DNA of 33,866 bases from Bryobacteraceae bacterium (GTDB taxonomy: Bacteria > Acidobacteriota > Terriglobia > Bryobacterales > Bryobacteraceae), in contig JASHOO010000246.1 of assembly GCA_030041035.1 (NCBI GenBank), positions 1-33,866 of the forward strand, written 5' to 3'. The notes under the pieces are model-generated. The model searched no databases and had not been told where the DNA came from. It saw nothing but the letters and a program-made list of their open reading frames with translations. Below are positions 15,959 through 24,228 of this stretch, piece by piece; within the stretch, counting starts at the first letter, position 1, and every line of letters starts with the position of its first letter. Position numbers and translations under genes: made by a program.

Positions 15959-17613
15959 TCGCCCCGCGAATACTCACGCACGCCTTCGAACTCATTGACG
16001 CGCCGGCTTACCAGCCGTTTGCGCCGGTGCTCGTAAGCCGCGCCGATGAACGCGCGGAACAACGGATGCGGTTCCATGGGCTTGGATTTGAACTCGGGAT
16101 GGAATTGACAGCCCAGATACCAGGGATGGTCCGCGATCTCGCAGATTTCAACATAGGTCTGGTCCGGCGTCTCGCCCGTGATCTTGAGGCCTCCCGCTTT
16201 CAGCGTTTCCTCGTATTCACGATTGAATTCGTAACGATGCCGGTGCCGCTCGCTGATCTCGCGCGTTCCGTATGCGCGCTGCGCAAAGCTCCCCTCGGCC
16301 AGCACGCAGGGCCACGCTCCCAGCCGCATGGTGCCGCCCAGCTCGTCCACGCCCTTCAGTTCGCGGAGCTTGAAAATGACGCGGTGCGGAGTGGCGGGAT
16401 CGAACTCGGTTGAATCCGCGCGCTCCAGTCCGCACACGTTGCGCGCATATTCGATGACCATGGTTTGCATCCCCAGACAGATGCCGAAATACGGGACTTT
16501 GTTCTCGCGCGCGAAACGGATCGCGTGAATCATCCCCTCGATGCCCCGCTTTCCGAACCCGCCCGGCACTAGGATGCCGTCGTAGCCCTCGAGCGTCCGC
16601 TCGGTGTTTTCCGGCGCCACGCCTTCCGCCTCGATCCAGTGAATGTTCACTTTCAATCGGTGGGCCAGTCCGCCGTGCAGCAGCGCTTCCTTCAGGCTTT
16701 TGTAGGAATCCTCGTACTCCACGTACTTGCCGACGAGGCCGATCGATACTTCGTCTACCGGATTCTGCATTCGGTCGAGCATCTCGCTCCACTTCGTCAG
16801 TTCGCGCGGCCCTGCCTGCAAACCAAACCGCCGCAGAATAAACTCGTCCACGCGTTCACCGGCGAACACCAGCGGAACTTCGTAGACCGACTTCACGTCG
16901 CGCGCCGTAATCACCGCCTCCGCATCCACGTCGCAGAACAACGCAATTTTTTCCTTGACGTCTTTTGGGAGGAAGCGCTCCGAGCGGCACAGCAGCATGT
17001 CCGGCTGGATACCGATGGCGCGCAGCTCTTTGACACTATGCTGCGTCGGCTTGGTCTTCAATTCCTGCGCCGCCGCAATCCACGGTACCAGCGTCACGTG
17101 CAGGAAAATAGCGTTCACACGCCCCAGCTCGTGGCGCATCTGCCGGATGGCTTCGAGAAACGGCAGCGACTCGATGTCGCCCACCGTTCCGCCGATCTCC
17201 ACAATCACCACGTCCACATCCGCCGAAATGCGCTTGATAGCGGCCTTGATCTCGTTGGTCACGTGCGGGATCACCTGCACGGTTTTGCCCAGGTAATCGC
17301 CGCGGCGCTCGCGCTGGATAATCTGCTCGTAGATGCGCCCGGATGTCACATTGTTGGCTTGCGTGAGGCGCGAGTGCGTGAAGCGCTCGTAGTGGCCCAA
17401 GTCGAGATCCGTCTCCGCGCCGTCGTCCGTCACGAAGACCTCGCCGTGCTGGAACGGACTCAGCGTGCCCGGATCCACGTTGAGGTACGGGTCGAACTTC
17501 TGCAAACTGACGCGCAATCCCCGGCTTTCCAGCAGGCATCCGATCGACGAAGCGGCGATCCCCTTTCCTAATGAAGAAACCACTCCCCCCGTGACGAAAA
17601 TGTATTTAGCCAT
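15955..17613 (-). CDS. pyrG: CTP synthase
   Basis: This 552-residue enzyme turns UTP and glutamine into CTP. The N-terminal synthetase domain begins [21 protein letters not shown] and has the [38 protein letters not shown] block. The C-terminal glutaminase domain has the oxyanion/nucleophile motif FGICLGMQ and the catalytic His-Glu in [11 protein letters not shown]. The length is normal. Start ATG 17613 overlaps the kdsB stop by eight bases, and its stop overlaps the kdsA start. Placement with Kdo genes fits, because CTP is a substrate of KdsB. Confidence 0.98.
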   Translation of the reverse strand: MAKYIFVTGGVVSSLGKGIAASSIGCLLESRGLRVSLQKFDPYLNVDPGTLSPFQHGEVFVTDDGAETDLDLGHYERFTHSRLTQANNVTSGRIYEQIIQRERRGDYLGKTVQVIPHVTNEIKAAIKRISADVDVVIVEIGGTVGDIESLPFLEAIRQMRHELGRVNAIFLHVTLVPWIAAAQELKTKPTQHSVKELRAIGIQPDMLLCRSERFLPKDVKEKIALFCDVDAEAVITARDVKSVYEVPLVFAGERVDEFILRRFGLQAGPRELTKWSEMLDRMQNPVDEVSIGLVGKYVEYEDSYKSLKEALLHGGLAHRLKVNIHWIEAEGVAPENTERTLEGYDGILVPGGFGKRGIEGMIHAIRFARENKVPYFGICLGMQTMVIEYARNVCGLERADSTEFDPATPHRVIFKLRELKGVDELGGTMRLGAWPCVLAEGSFAQRAYGTREISERHRHRYEFNREYEETLKAGGLKITGETPDQTYVEICEIADHPWYLGCQFHPEFKSKPMEPHPLFRAFIGAAYEHRRKRLVSRRVNEFEGVREYSRGD

Positions 17614-18379
17614 TCGGCATCACCCCCGCAAGCGAAGCTTCGAAGAGCTTGCTGACCTTCTCCAGATCTTCCGGCGTATCCACACCGATGGATTCGTATT
17701 CCGTCTCCACCACCCGGATCTTGTGCCCGTTCTCCAGTGCGCGAAGCTGCTCCAGCCGCTCTGCCCTTTCCAGCGGCCCCACCGGCAACGCCGGATACTT
17801 CAGCAAAAAATCCCGCCGGTAAACGTACAGTCCTATGTGCTTGTAGTGCAGCGGCTCGTCCGCGTGTTTGTCTCCCGCTTGGTCTCTCATGTACGGAATC
17901 GTCGCCCTCGAGAAGTAAATGGCGTTCTCAAACCGGTCTGTCACCACCTTCACTACGTTTGGATCTTCCACCTCGGCCGGGTCTTCGATCTGCTTCTTCA
18001 GCGTGCCCATGGGAATGGATGGCTCCTCGACCAGCGGCAGAACAGCTGCGTCTATGGCTCCCGGATCGATGAGCGGCTCGTCGCCCTGAACGTTCACCAC
18101 CCACTCGGCGGTGTCGGCCGATGCAACCTCCGCCACGCGGTCGGTACCCGATGGATGATCGGGCCGTGTCATACGCACCGGCGCGCCGAAATTGCGGGCC
18201 ACGTCATAGATCCTCTGGTCGTCGGTGGCGATGATTACATTGGTTAAATACCGGGCCATCGCAACCCGCTCGTAGACGTGCTGCAGCATGTATTTGGAGC
18301 CGATCTTGGCGAGGGCTTTACCGGGAAAACGGGAGGAAGCGTACCGCGCTGGTATAACACCCAGAATTTTACGGGGCAC
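17606..18379 (-). CDS. kdsB: 3-deoxy-manno-octulosonate cytidylyltransferase (CMP-Kdo synthetase)
   Basis: This 257-residue enzyme activates Kdo with CTP to CMP-Kdo for lipopolysaccharide assembly. It has the nucleotide-binding [15 protein letters not shown], the QGDEPLI motif, [13 protein letters not shown] and the C-terminal [14 protein letters not shown]. The start is GTG 18379. It is the first gene of the kdsB-pyrG-kdsA set and is divergent from the VWFA gene with only 54 bases between them, so both promoters must lie in or near that gap. KdsD and KdsC are not in the window. Confidence 0.96.
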   Translation of the reverse strand: MPRKILGVIPARYASSRFPGKALAKIGSKYMLQHVYERVAMARYLTNVIIATDDQRIYDVARNFGAPVRMTRPDHPSGTDRVAEVASADTAEWVVNVQGDEPLIDPGAIDAAVLPLVEEPSIPMGTLKKQIEDPAEVEDPNVVKVVTDRFENAIYFSRATIPYMRDQAGDKHADEPLHYKHIGLYVYRRDFLLKYPALPVGPLERAERLEQLRALENGHKIRVVETEYESIGVDTPEDLEKVSKLFEASLAGVMPNG

Positions 18380-18433
18380 ACAGGATCATACCACAAAAGT
18401 CCTGTGATAAACTCTGTTTAGAGGTCGGGAAAT

Positions 18434-19450
18434 ATGACCCGCCGGCTCTGCATCTCTAGGTTTGTTGCTGCCGCCTCCCTGCTTCTCGTTTCTCTCTGCC
18501 CGGCGATTCTGCGCGCTGCCGATAAGCCGTCCACGGACACCGATTCCACGGTCGAGATCATCTCCCGGCCCAAACGGCCCGATGCCAAACAGCAGGATGT
18601 GCCGCGCAGTGATATCCGGGTTGATAGCAACTTGGTGCTGATCCCGGTTACCGTGACCGATCCGCTCAACCGCTTCGTTACCGGCCTCGATCGCGAAAAC
18701 TTCCGCGTTTTTGAAGACAAGAGCGAGCAGAAGGTCACTCACTTTGCCAGTGAAGATGCACCCTTGTCGGTCGGCGTGGTGTTCGACATCAGCGGCAGCA
18801 TGGGCAGCAAGCTGGAAAAATCCCGGCAGGCGGTGACCCAGTTTTTCAAAACCGCCAATCCCGAGGACGAATTCTTCTTGGTGGAATTCAACGACCGTCC
18901 GCAGCTCGCCGTGGATTTCACCACGCGTCTCGAGGAGATCCAGAACCGCCTCACCTTCACCCAGTCCCGCGGCCGTACCGCTCTGCTCGACGCGGTTTAC
19001 ATGGCGATGCACAACATGAAGAAGGCCAAGAACCCGCGCAAGGCGTTGCTCATCATCTCCGATGGCGGCGACAACAGCAGCCGGTACACCGAAAGTGAGG
19101 TTAAAGGCCGGGTACGCGAGGCCGACGTTCAAATCTATGCGATCGGTATCTTTGAACCGGTCGCCAACCGTGGCCGGACGCCGGAAGAGATGGCCGGCCC
19201 GAGTTTGCTCAGCGAAATCTCGGAACAGACCGGGGGACGCAGTTTCCAGGTGGACAACTTGAACGAATTGCCCGACGTGGCAGCCAAAATCGGCGTCGAA
19301 CTGCGCAATCAGTATATTTTGGGTTATACCCCGACTAACCTGGAGCCAGACGGCAAGTATCGCAAAGTCCAGGTAAAACTGGTGCAGCCGCGCGGCCTGC
19401 CTCCCCTGAGGGCGTCCTGGAGGCTTGGCTATTATGCTCCGACGCAGTAA
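18434..19450 (+). CDS. Secreted VWFA-domain protein, acidobacterial type (1)
   Basis: This 338-residue protein has a signal peptide (about residues 1-29, ending ILRA-AD). A short Ig-like region (about 60-105, with the FRVFED strand) precedes a von Willebrand A domain (about 110-300). The metal site is complete: DISGS (D118, S120, S122), T181 in GRTALLD and D209 in ISDGGDN. It matches the VWFA-related domain family named for Acidobacteria (TIGR03436, from memory). It ends in a conserved RNQYILGYTPTN...YRKVQVKL...GYYAP block. The role is unknown, probably an adhesion or assembly function in the periplasm or at the cell surface. It overlaps the next, paralogous gene. Confidence 0.92.
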   Translation: MTRRLCISRFVAAASLLLVSLCPAILRAADKPSTDTDSTVEIISRPKRPDAKQQDVPRSDIRVDSNLVLIPVTVTDPLNRFVTGLDRENFRVFEDKSEQKVTHFASEDAPLSVGVVFDISGSMGSKLEKSRQAVTQFFKTANPEDEFFLVEFNDRPQLAVDFTTRLEEIQNRLTFTQSRGRTALLDAVYMAMHNMKKAKNPRKALLIISDGGDNSSRYTESEVKGRVREADVQIYAIGIFEPVANRGRTPEEMAGPSLLSEISEQTGGRSFQVDNLNELPDVAAKIGVELRNQYILGYTPTNLEPDGKYRKVQVKLVQPRGLPPLRASWRLGYYAPTQ

Positions 19451-20387
19451 ATTCAAAGGATTGACCATTTCTCACGCAAAATATCTTTTCCTGCTGCTGA
19501 CCGCTGCTGGCTCGCTCGCAGCCCAGAAATCCGACGACACCCCCACGTTCCGCACCGATACCAGGTTGGTAGTCCTGCATGTCACGGTGGTGGATAAGAA
19601 CGGCCGCCTGATCACCACGCTTCCGGAAAGTGCTTTCCGCGTTTTCGAAAACGGTGTCCCCCAACAGGTCAAGCTCTTCAAGCGCGAGGACGTCCCCGTG
19701 TCGATGGGCCTGATTATCGATAACAGCGGCAGCATGCGCGACAAACGGCAGAAGGTGGCTGCCGCGGCGGTGGCCCTGGTAAAGGATTCGAACCGGGAAG
19801 ATGAAGCCTTCGTCGTCAACTTCAACGACGACGCTTACCTCGACTGCGATTTCACCAACAACGTCGAGAAGATGGATCAGGCGCTCAGCAGAATCGACTC
19901 CCGCGGCGGAACCGCTATGCGCGAGGCCATCAGCATGTCCATCGACCACATGAAGGAAAAAGCCAAGAAGGATAAGAAGGTGATTCTCGTGGTAACTGAT
20001 GGCAACGACAACGCCAGCACCATCTCCCTCGAGAATCTGGTGAAGAAGGCACAGCAGAGCGAGGTCATCATCTACGCCGTCGGTCTGCTCAACGAAGAGG
20101 AGAAGCGCGAAGCTCACCGGGCCAAGCGCGCCCTCGACCTGCTGACCGAAGCGACCGGCGGCCAGGCTTACTATCCGAAAGAGCTGGCGGACGTGGAGCG
20201 TATCGCCCATCAACTGGCTCACGACATCCGGAACCAGTACATCATCGCCTACACACCGGCCACCCTGGATGGGTCATTCCGCCAGATTCGCGTTGTGGCC
20301 AGCGGCCCGGGCCATCCCACGGCGAGAACGCGCACCGGCTATTACGCCACGCCCGATGCCGTCTCCAAGACCAACAGCGGCCAGTAG
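19434..20387 (+). CDS. Secreted VWFA-domain protein, acidobacterial type (2)
   Basis: This 317-residue paralogue of the preceding gene has a signal peptide (about residues 1-30, ending SLAAQ), the FRVFENG strand, a VWA domain with complete metal site (DNSGS, GGTAMREA, TDGND) and the same C-terminal block (IRNQYIIAYTPA...FRQIRVVA...GYYATP). I chose ATG 19434, which overlaps the first VWFA gene by 17 bases and has GGAGG upstream; a TTG nine bases earlier is possible. A region of about 25 Lys/Glu residues (MKEKAKKDKK, NEEEKREAHRAKR) is inserted relative to the first copy. The two likely arose by tandem duplication. Confidence 0.92.
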   Translation: MLRRSKFKGLTISHAKYLFLLLTAAGSLAAQKSDDTPTFRTDTRLVVLHVTVVDKNGRLITTLPESAFRVFENGVPQQVKLFKREDVPVSMGLIIDNSGSMRDKRQKVAAAAVALVKDSNREDEAFVVNFNDDAYLDCDFTNNVEKMDQALSRIDSRGGTAMREAISMSIDHMKEKAKKDKKVILVVTDGNDNASTISLENLVKKAQQSEVIIYAVGLLNEEEKREAHRAKRALDLLTEATGGQAYYPKELADVERIAHQLAHDIRNQYIIAYTPATLDGSFRQIRVVASGPGHPTARTRTGYYATPDAVSKTNSGQ

Positions 20388-20585
20388 ATGCTCGTCGCCG
20401 TGTGGCGGCTGGCGCGCGGCTACCGGCTCCGGCCCTGGCGCAGCCCTTACCTTCGCTGGCGCATCGAGACCTACTCCGGAATTCCCGCTGACCAGATCGG
20501 TTTCCGCGTCTTCTGTCGTTTCGTCTGGCGCCGCCGCGCTGAGCTAGCGCGCTATCTGCGCTGGGCCGGGCGTCAGGGCGGCTAA
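20388..20585 (+). CDS. Small Arg/Trp-rich protein, unknown function
   Basis: This 65-residue reading frame begins directly after the stop of the second VWFA gene. It is rich in Arg and Trp (MLVAVWRLARGYRLRPWRSPYLRWRIETYSGIPADQIGFRVFCRFVWRRRAELARYLRWAG). It has no signal peptide or enzyme motif, but its pattern of spaced aromatic and basic residues, and the clean junction with the upstream gene, look like real coding sequence. There is no strong ribosome site, so it would rely on translational coupling. Confidence 0.55.
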   Translation: MLVAVWRLARGYRLRPWRSPYLRWRIETYSGIPADQIGFRVFCRFVWRRRAELARYLRWAGRQGG

Positions 20586-20599
20586 ACGCCGCTGAGCCG

Positions 20600-21730
20600 C
20601 TACATGCGTCCTCCGCGAAGACCATCGCCCTCGAAAGCCTCCGGACCCAACAGGCGGGCGGGCGCCCATCCCAGGTTTTGAAACCGGTCCGGTGCTGCGC
20701 TCAATACGATCTGAAAGCTCGATTCATCGGCGGGATGCTCGGTCGGTTTTCCCGCTTGCGGGAACACCAGCGCCAGATACTTGAGGATGGCGTAAACGTC
20801 CCCTTCCTCCGGCACGCGGAGGTCGAATTGTTGCGAGCGGAAACGGATGCCCGCGCCCATCTGCCAGAGACTCCACGCCAGGAACGCGCAGCATTCAATC
20901 GCGTGCTCGAACCACGATTCCAGATTCGTCGGCACATCGCGGTCGAGAAAGACCTCCACCACCGGTTCCTGCTCTCGAGCGAACTCACGCACCTGCAGAT
21001 CGCCCGTGTGCGCCGAGGCCTTCCAGTCCAAATGCCGTGCACTTTCGAAGGCTTCATACGGACGAATACGGTAGAAATCGCGCCCGAGTCCCACCATGTG
21101 CGCCTCGATCTCGCCCACAATCGCGGTAAGCATTTCCGGAAATCCGGCGCGCGGCTCGATCGACGGATACACCAGCACCTCGCGCCGCAACGTCACGCGC
21201 ACGGTTTTATCCAGAAACCCGAAAGGAAATCGCGTAGTGAAGACAAAACTGTTCTGGCGATGCGTTCCCCGGCGGTCGAACTGAACATCTACATTCTCCT
21301 CCAGCACCGCGCCGCCGGGAATCACCGGAAAATAGACCGGCGCAGTCAGAATGGCACGCTGCTCGATCGTCCGGCCAAAGCTCGTCTGCGGATACTCCGG
21401 CACGCCCCGCACCTGGATGGAAAATGAGGGCATCCAGCCCTTGAGATTGCGCACGTAGAGCTTGGCCCGTGCCGTGCGCCCGGCTGAAATGTGCTCGGGC
21501 AGCAGCAGATCGAGCTCCAGCCCCGCCAGACAGAGCCGGCTGATGAAGCTCGAAACCAGCATCGTGGAAATCATGGTCGCGAGAATCAGAAACAACAGGT
21601 TGTTACCGGAGAGAATAGCCGCCGCCGCCACCAGTGCCACGGCAACGGCGAACAGCAGCCCGCCGCGCGTAATCTGGTAACGGATCCTGCGCCGCATCGC
21701 GGAGCGCAATTGTTGAAGTCGGCTGGGCAT
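20600..21730 (-). CDS. DUF58-domain membrane protein
   Basis: This 376-residue protein has two adjacent hydrophobic helices near the N-terminus (about residues 22-60) and a long cytoplasmic or periplasmic region with the DUF58 hallmark: RDFYRIRPYEAFESARHLDWKASAHTGDLQVREF (about 212-245). Such proteins commonly accompany MoxR-type ATPases and VWA proteins. Here VWFA genes are next door, facing it, but no MoxR gene is visible on this side. I chose ATG 21730 (MPSRLQQL); an ATG at 21769 would add 13 residues. Neither has a clear ribosome site. Confidence 0.87.
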   Translation of the reverse strand: MPSRLQQLRSAMRRRIRYQITRGGLLFAVAVALVAAAAILSGNNLLFLILATMISTMLVSSFISRLCLAGLELDLLLPEHISAGRTARAKLYVRNLKGWMPSFSIQVRGVPEYPQTSFGRTIEQRAILTAPVYFPVIPGGAVLEENVDVQFDRRGTHRQNSFVFTTRFPFGFLDKTVRVTLRREVLVYPSIEPRAGFPEMLTAIVGEIEAHMVGLGRDFYRIRPYEAFESARHLDWKASAHTGDLQVREFAREQEPVVEVFLDRDVPTNLESWFEHAIECCAFLAWSLWQMGAGIRFRSQQFDLRVPEEGDVYAILKYLALVFPQAGKPTEHPADESSFQIVLSAAPDRFQNLGWAPARLLGPEAFEGDGLRGGRM

Positions 21731-21927
21731 TGAAATGAGGAGCGAGCCCCAGCCTCTGTTTTGGCACATTCGCGGGTTGCTGTCGAGTCCGGCGGCAGTG
21801 CGCTATATCTGTGTCCCTCTGCGAAGCTGAAAGTTTATTGTACGCTCGTTTGCTATTTCGATCCTCTGTTCGCGCCTTACTAGACAGAGGCCAAAAGACA
21901 ACGGCCAAATTGAAGAGGAGAAAAGAC

Positions 21928-22083
21928 ATGAGCGAACAGACAAAGTCAAAAGGCAGTTCGGAAGAACTCACAAAAGAGCAGCTGGAAGGTGTTTCTGGTG
22001 GCTCATTCGATATAATTGCCGGTGTGGCACAACCGATAAAACCGCCCGCGGACCCCTTGGGGGAAACATTAACCTTAAATTAG
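21928..22083 (+). CDS. Putative double-glycine-leader peptide precursor (bacteriocin/RiPP-like)
   Basis: This 51-residue peptide begins MSEQTKSKGS and contains EELTKEQLEGVSGGS, the E-L-x2-E-x-L-x-x-V-x-GG pattern of leaders cut after Gly-Gly (residues 24-25) by C39-peptidase ABC exporters. The predicted core, residues 26-51, starts SFDIIAGVAQP and has no Cys, so no lanthionine or disulfide is possible; it is rich in Pro and small residues. A strong AGAGGAG ribosome site lies 7-13 bases before ATG 21928. No exporter, maturation enzyme or immunity gene is visible within the window. It could instead be a short signalling or structural peptide using the same exporter. Confidence 0.65.
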   Translation: MSEQTKSKGSSEELTKEQLEGVSGGSFDIIAGVAQPIKPPADPLGETLTLN

Positions 22084-22086
22084 ATG

Positions 22087-22101
22087 GGGGTAATTTACCC
22101 C
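22087..22101 (+). terminator. Weak hairpin after the double-glycine peptide gene
   Basis: GGGGTAATTTACCCC can form a 6-7 base-pair stem with almost no loop right after the stop codon. The bases that follow are CTTCCC, not a run of T, so it is not a standard intrinsic terminator, though it could slow polymerase or protect the mRNA end. Confidence 0.25.
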
Positions 22102-22356
22102 TTCCCGAAACCGAAGCAGCCTAGAGGTTGATGGATTCAGGCTGATTGAGGGCTGACCACACCGTTATCCGCGGGTGAATAGTCGGTGGACGGTCCCATT
22201 ACGCTGCTTCGAGCAGTTGGCGCAAACTTCTGGCGGCCCGCACTTGCGAGGCCGCCACCAAGAGGGACTCAGAATTAGGGCACTACCAGGCCCGCGGTAA
22301 TGTTGCCATAGTGAGGACAACAGCACCAGGCCCGCGTGTTGTGGCTGAGACGACCG

Positions 22357-22683
22357 CTAGTGAGCCCTGGCCTCGTCGAGCTTCATCCAACCGTCGGTCT
22401 TCTCGAGATCGTGCCAGGCTTTCTTCAGGGCCTTTATTTTCTTCAGGTCGAGCTTGTGTTGGTTGTACTCGTTCGCAAACTCCTGAAGAGTGTCCAGCAG
22501 GTGGTTGAATTTGCTGATGAACTGCTGTTCCTCGTAAAGCGCTTCGCGTTTCTCGACACGATCCGCTGTGGTTTGACCGCTTTGCCTCACCTGCCAGTCA
22601 AAGACATCGCGCTCTAACCGGTCCTGTGTGCTAACCGCTCCCTGCTGAGCCAGAAGGCAAAACCCAAATACGACTGCGAACAT
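22357..22683 (-). CDS. Small secreted coiled-coil-like protein, unknown function
   Basis: This 108-residue protein has a short hydrophobic N-terminus (MFAVVFGFCLLAQQGAVS) that looks like a signal peptide. A mostly charged helical region follows (RVEKREALYEEQQFISKFNHLLDTLQEFANEYNQHKLDLKKIKALKKAWHDLEKTDGW). No enzyme motif is seen. GAGAGA upstream of ATG 22683 is a fair ribosome site. Codon pattern and hydrophobicity support a real gene. It lies on the minus strand, 165 bases downstream of the SPFH gene. Confidence 0.7.
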   Translation of the reverse strand: MFAVVFGFCLLAQQGAVSTQDRLERDVFDWQVRQSGQTTADRVEKREALYEEQQFISKFNHLLDTLQEFANEYNQHKLDLKKIKALKKAWHDLEKTDGWMKLDEARAH

Positions 22684-22848
22684 CGTGATCTCTCAAGTAG
22701 TCCGTCCTGGGTCGGAACGCTCTCAAAACTTCCCGACCTCGCGGACGCGGCGCTTGCGCCGCACTTACTCAATCGGACGATTGTTCGAAAGCCGTTAGGC
22801 CTCTTTAAATCAGGCAGCCCGCCCCCGAATCGAAGGCGCCCGTCCAAC

Positions 22849-23748
22849 TTATTGCTTGCTCAGCGCCGCCGTTCCCAACAGGCCCCCGAGCCCCATGGTT
22901 TCGACCGCCGTCGATGGCACCACCACCATCGCGCCTTTCTCCTTGATCGCTTCGTACAGCATGTTCATGGCGCGTAGGTGCAGCGCCACGGGGCTTTCCT
23001 GGTAGACTCGCGCCGCCTGCGAGAACTTGTCCGAAATCTCCGTCTCCGCCGTGCCCAGAATGATGCGCGCCTGCCGCTCCCGCTCCGCTTGCGCCTGCCG
23101 TGACATGGCGTCTTCAAGCGCCTGCGGAATGTGCACGTCCCGAATCTCTACCGAATGCACCGTGATGCCCCACGGATTGGTCTTCGTGTCGAGGATGCGC
23201 TGCAACTCCTGGCCCAGCGTTTCCCGTTCGGTGATCATCTGCGCCAGTTCATGCCGGCCAATGGACTCCCGCAGAGCGGTCTGCGCACTCAACGTAATCG
23301 CCTCCACGAAATTCTGCACCTCGAGAATGCACTTCTCCGCATCCCAAACCAGCCAGAACACAATGGCGTCTACATTTACCGGTACCGTGTCGCGTGTGAG
23401 CGCTGATTCCGCTTTCACATCCGTTACGCGCACGCGCTGGTCGATGTACCGGCTCACAGTGTCAACGACCGGCACGATCAGGAACATGCCGGGACCCCGC
23501 ATGCCGCGGTATCGCCCAAATCTCAACACGGCTGCCTTCTCCCACTGCTTCGCCACCTGGATGGCGAAAAGAAAATACGCGCCGATCAGGACGGCCGCAA
23601 AGACGGGCACTGGCCGATTCAACAACGCACTGCTCACGCCGCCCGCCGCCACTACGACAACAAACACGAAAACACCCGGACCACTCACATACACCGGCGA
23701 GCTGCCCTTGTCGCCGGGCGCGGTCTTCAAAAGGGTTGGTAATGCCAT
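22849..23748 (-). CDS. SPFH/stomatin-like membrane protein (slipin)
   Basis: This 299-residue membrane protein has two hydrophobic segments (about residues 23-42 and 47-66), then an SPFH domain (about 68-240) with the slipin pattern AAVLRFGRYRGMRGPGMFLIVPVVDTV, VNVDAIVFWLV and ALRESIGRHELAQMITERETL. A coiled coil (about 215-245) and hydrophobic C-terminus follow. Slipins form membrane scaffolds and in bacteria are often paired with NfeD proteases, but no NfeD gene is adjacent. ATG 23748 comes two bases after the GntR stop and has an AGGAGG ribosome site, so the two genes form an operon. Confidence 0.93.
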   Translation of the reverse strand: MALPTLLKTAPGDKGSSPVYVSGPGVFVFVVVVAAGGVSSALLNRPVPVFAAVLIGAYFLFAIQVAKQWEKAAVLRFGRYRGMRGPGMFLIVPVVDTVSRYIDQRVRVTDVKAESALTRDTVPVNVDAIVFWLVWDAEKCILEVQNFVEAITLSAQTALRESIGRHELAQMITERETLGQELQRILDTKTNPWGITVHSVEIRDVHIPQALEDAMSRQAQAERERQARIILGTAETEISDKFSQAARVYQESPVALHLRAMNMLYEAIKEKGAMVVVPSTAVETMGLGGLLGTAALSKQ

Positions 23749-23750
23749 GT

Positions 23751-24170
23751 TCAGTCCCTCCTCGTTCTCTGTTCCGCCATCAAGTCCTTCAGACGCTCCA
23801 GCACCTGCTGCGCCGTAAATCCTTCCGACCCTGCCCGCGCCACCAGGTCGCTCACAATCCCATCCAGCTTCCGCTGCCGCTCTTCGCCGTCCTGCTCCAC
23901 CCGCTGCGCGCCGACAAACGTTCCCGATCCCTGGTGCGTATCCAGAAACCCGCGAATCTCCAGTTCCCGGTACGCCCGAATCACCGTGTTAGGGTTGATG
24001 GAAAGATCTACCGCCAGTTGGCGCACCGTCGGAAGCTGGTCGCCGCTCGCGAGGCGAGCCGACGCGATCCCCGCCAGCACCTGATCCATGATCTGCCGGT
24101 AAACCGGAACCCCCGACCGCAGGTCGAGTTGAAACCGAAATGGCGCACCCGGCTGAGCTGCTTTAGTCAT
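23751..24170 (-). CDS. GntR-family transcriptional regulator, YtrA type
   Basis: This 139-residue regulator has a winged-helix GntR domain (about residues 12-85: PVYRQIMDQVLAGIASARLASGDQLPTVRQLAVDLSINPNTVIRAYRELEIRGFL) and a short helical tail in place of a full ligand-binding domain, which is the YtrA arrangement. These regulators usually repress their own operon. Its start lies 7 bases from a palindromic sequence (24177-24197) that is the likely operator, and the SPFH gene follows in the same transcript. Confidence 0.94.
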   Translation of the reverse strand: MTKAAQPGAPFRFQLDLRSGVPVYRQIMDQVLAGIASARLASGDQLPTVRQLAVDLSINPNTVIRAYRELEIRGFLDTHQGSGTFVGAQRVEQDGEERQRKLDGIVSDLVARAGSEGFTAQQVLERLKDLMAEQRTRRD

Positions 24171-24176
24171 TTCAAT

Positions 24177-24197
24177 TACTAGTGTACTAATTTAGTA
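24177..24197. promoter_or_regulatory. Palindromic operator candidate for the GntR regulator
   Basis: Overlapping inverted repeats occur here: TAGTGTACTA (24180-24189) and the perfect 13-base TACTAATTTAGTA (24185-24197). They lie between the GntR start codon and the recQ start, in a promoter-like A/T-rich stretch. On the minus strand the adjacent sequence also gives TTGACT and TATACT boxes, though not at ideal spacing. YtrA-type GntR proteins bind TAGT/ACTA-like repeats in other bacteria (from memory). Confidence 0.5.
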
Positions 24198-24228
24198 TAA
24201 CAAGTCAAGCCCTGGCGTAAAATGACTC

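Noticed and set aside
16639-17571. Plus-strand frame opposite pyrG
   Set aside because: It is antisense to a conserved enzyme and has His/Arg/Gln-rich shadow composition.
22087-22101. Intrinsic terminator after the GG-leader peptide gene
   Set aside because: The stem is real but it has no loop to speak of and no T-run; kept only as a weak hairpin.
22285-22336. Direct repeat ACCAGGCCCGCG (22285-22296 and 22325-22336)
   Set aside because: There are only two short copies 40 bases apart with no other structure; it is not a CRISPR or attachment site.
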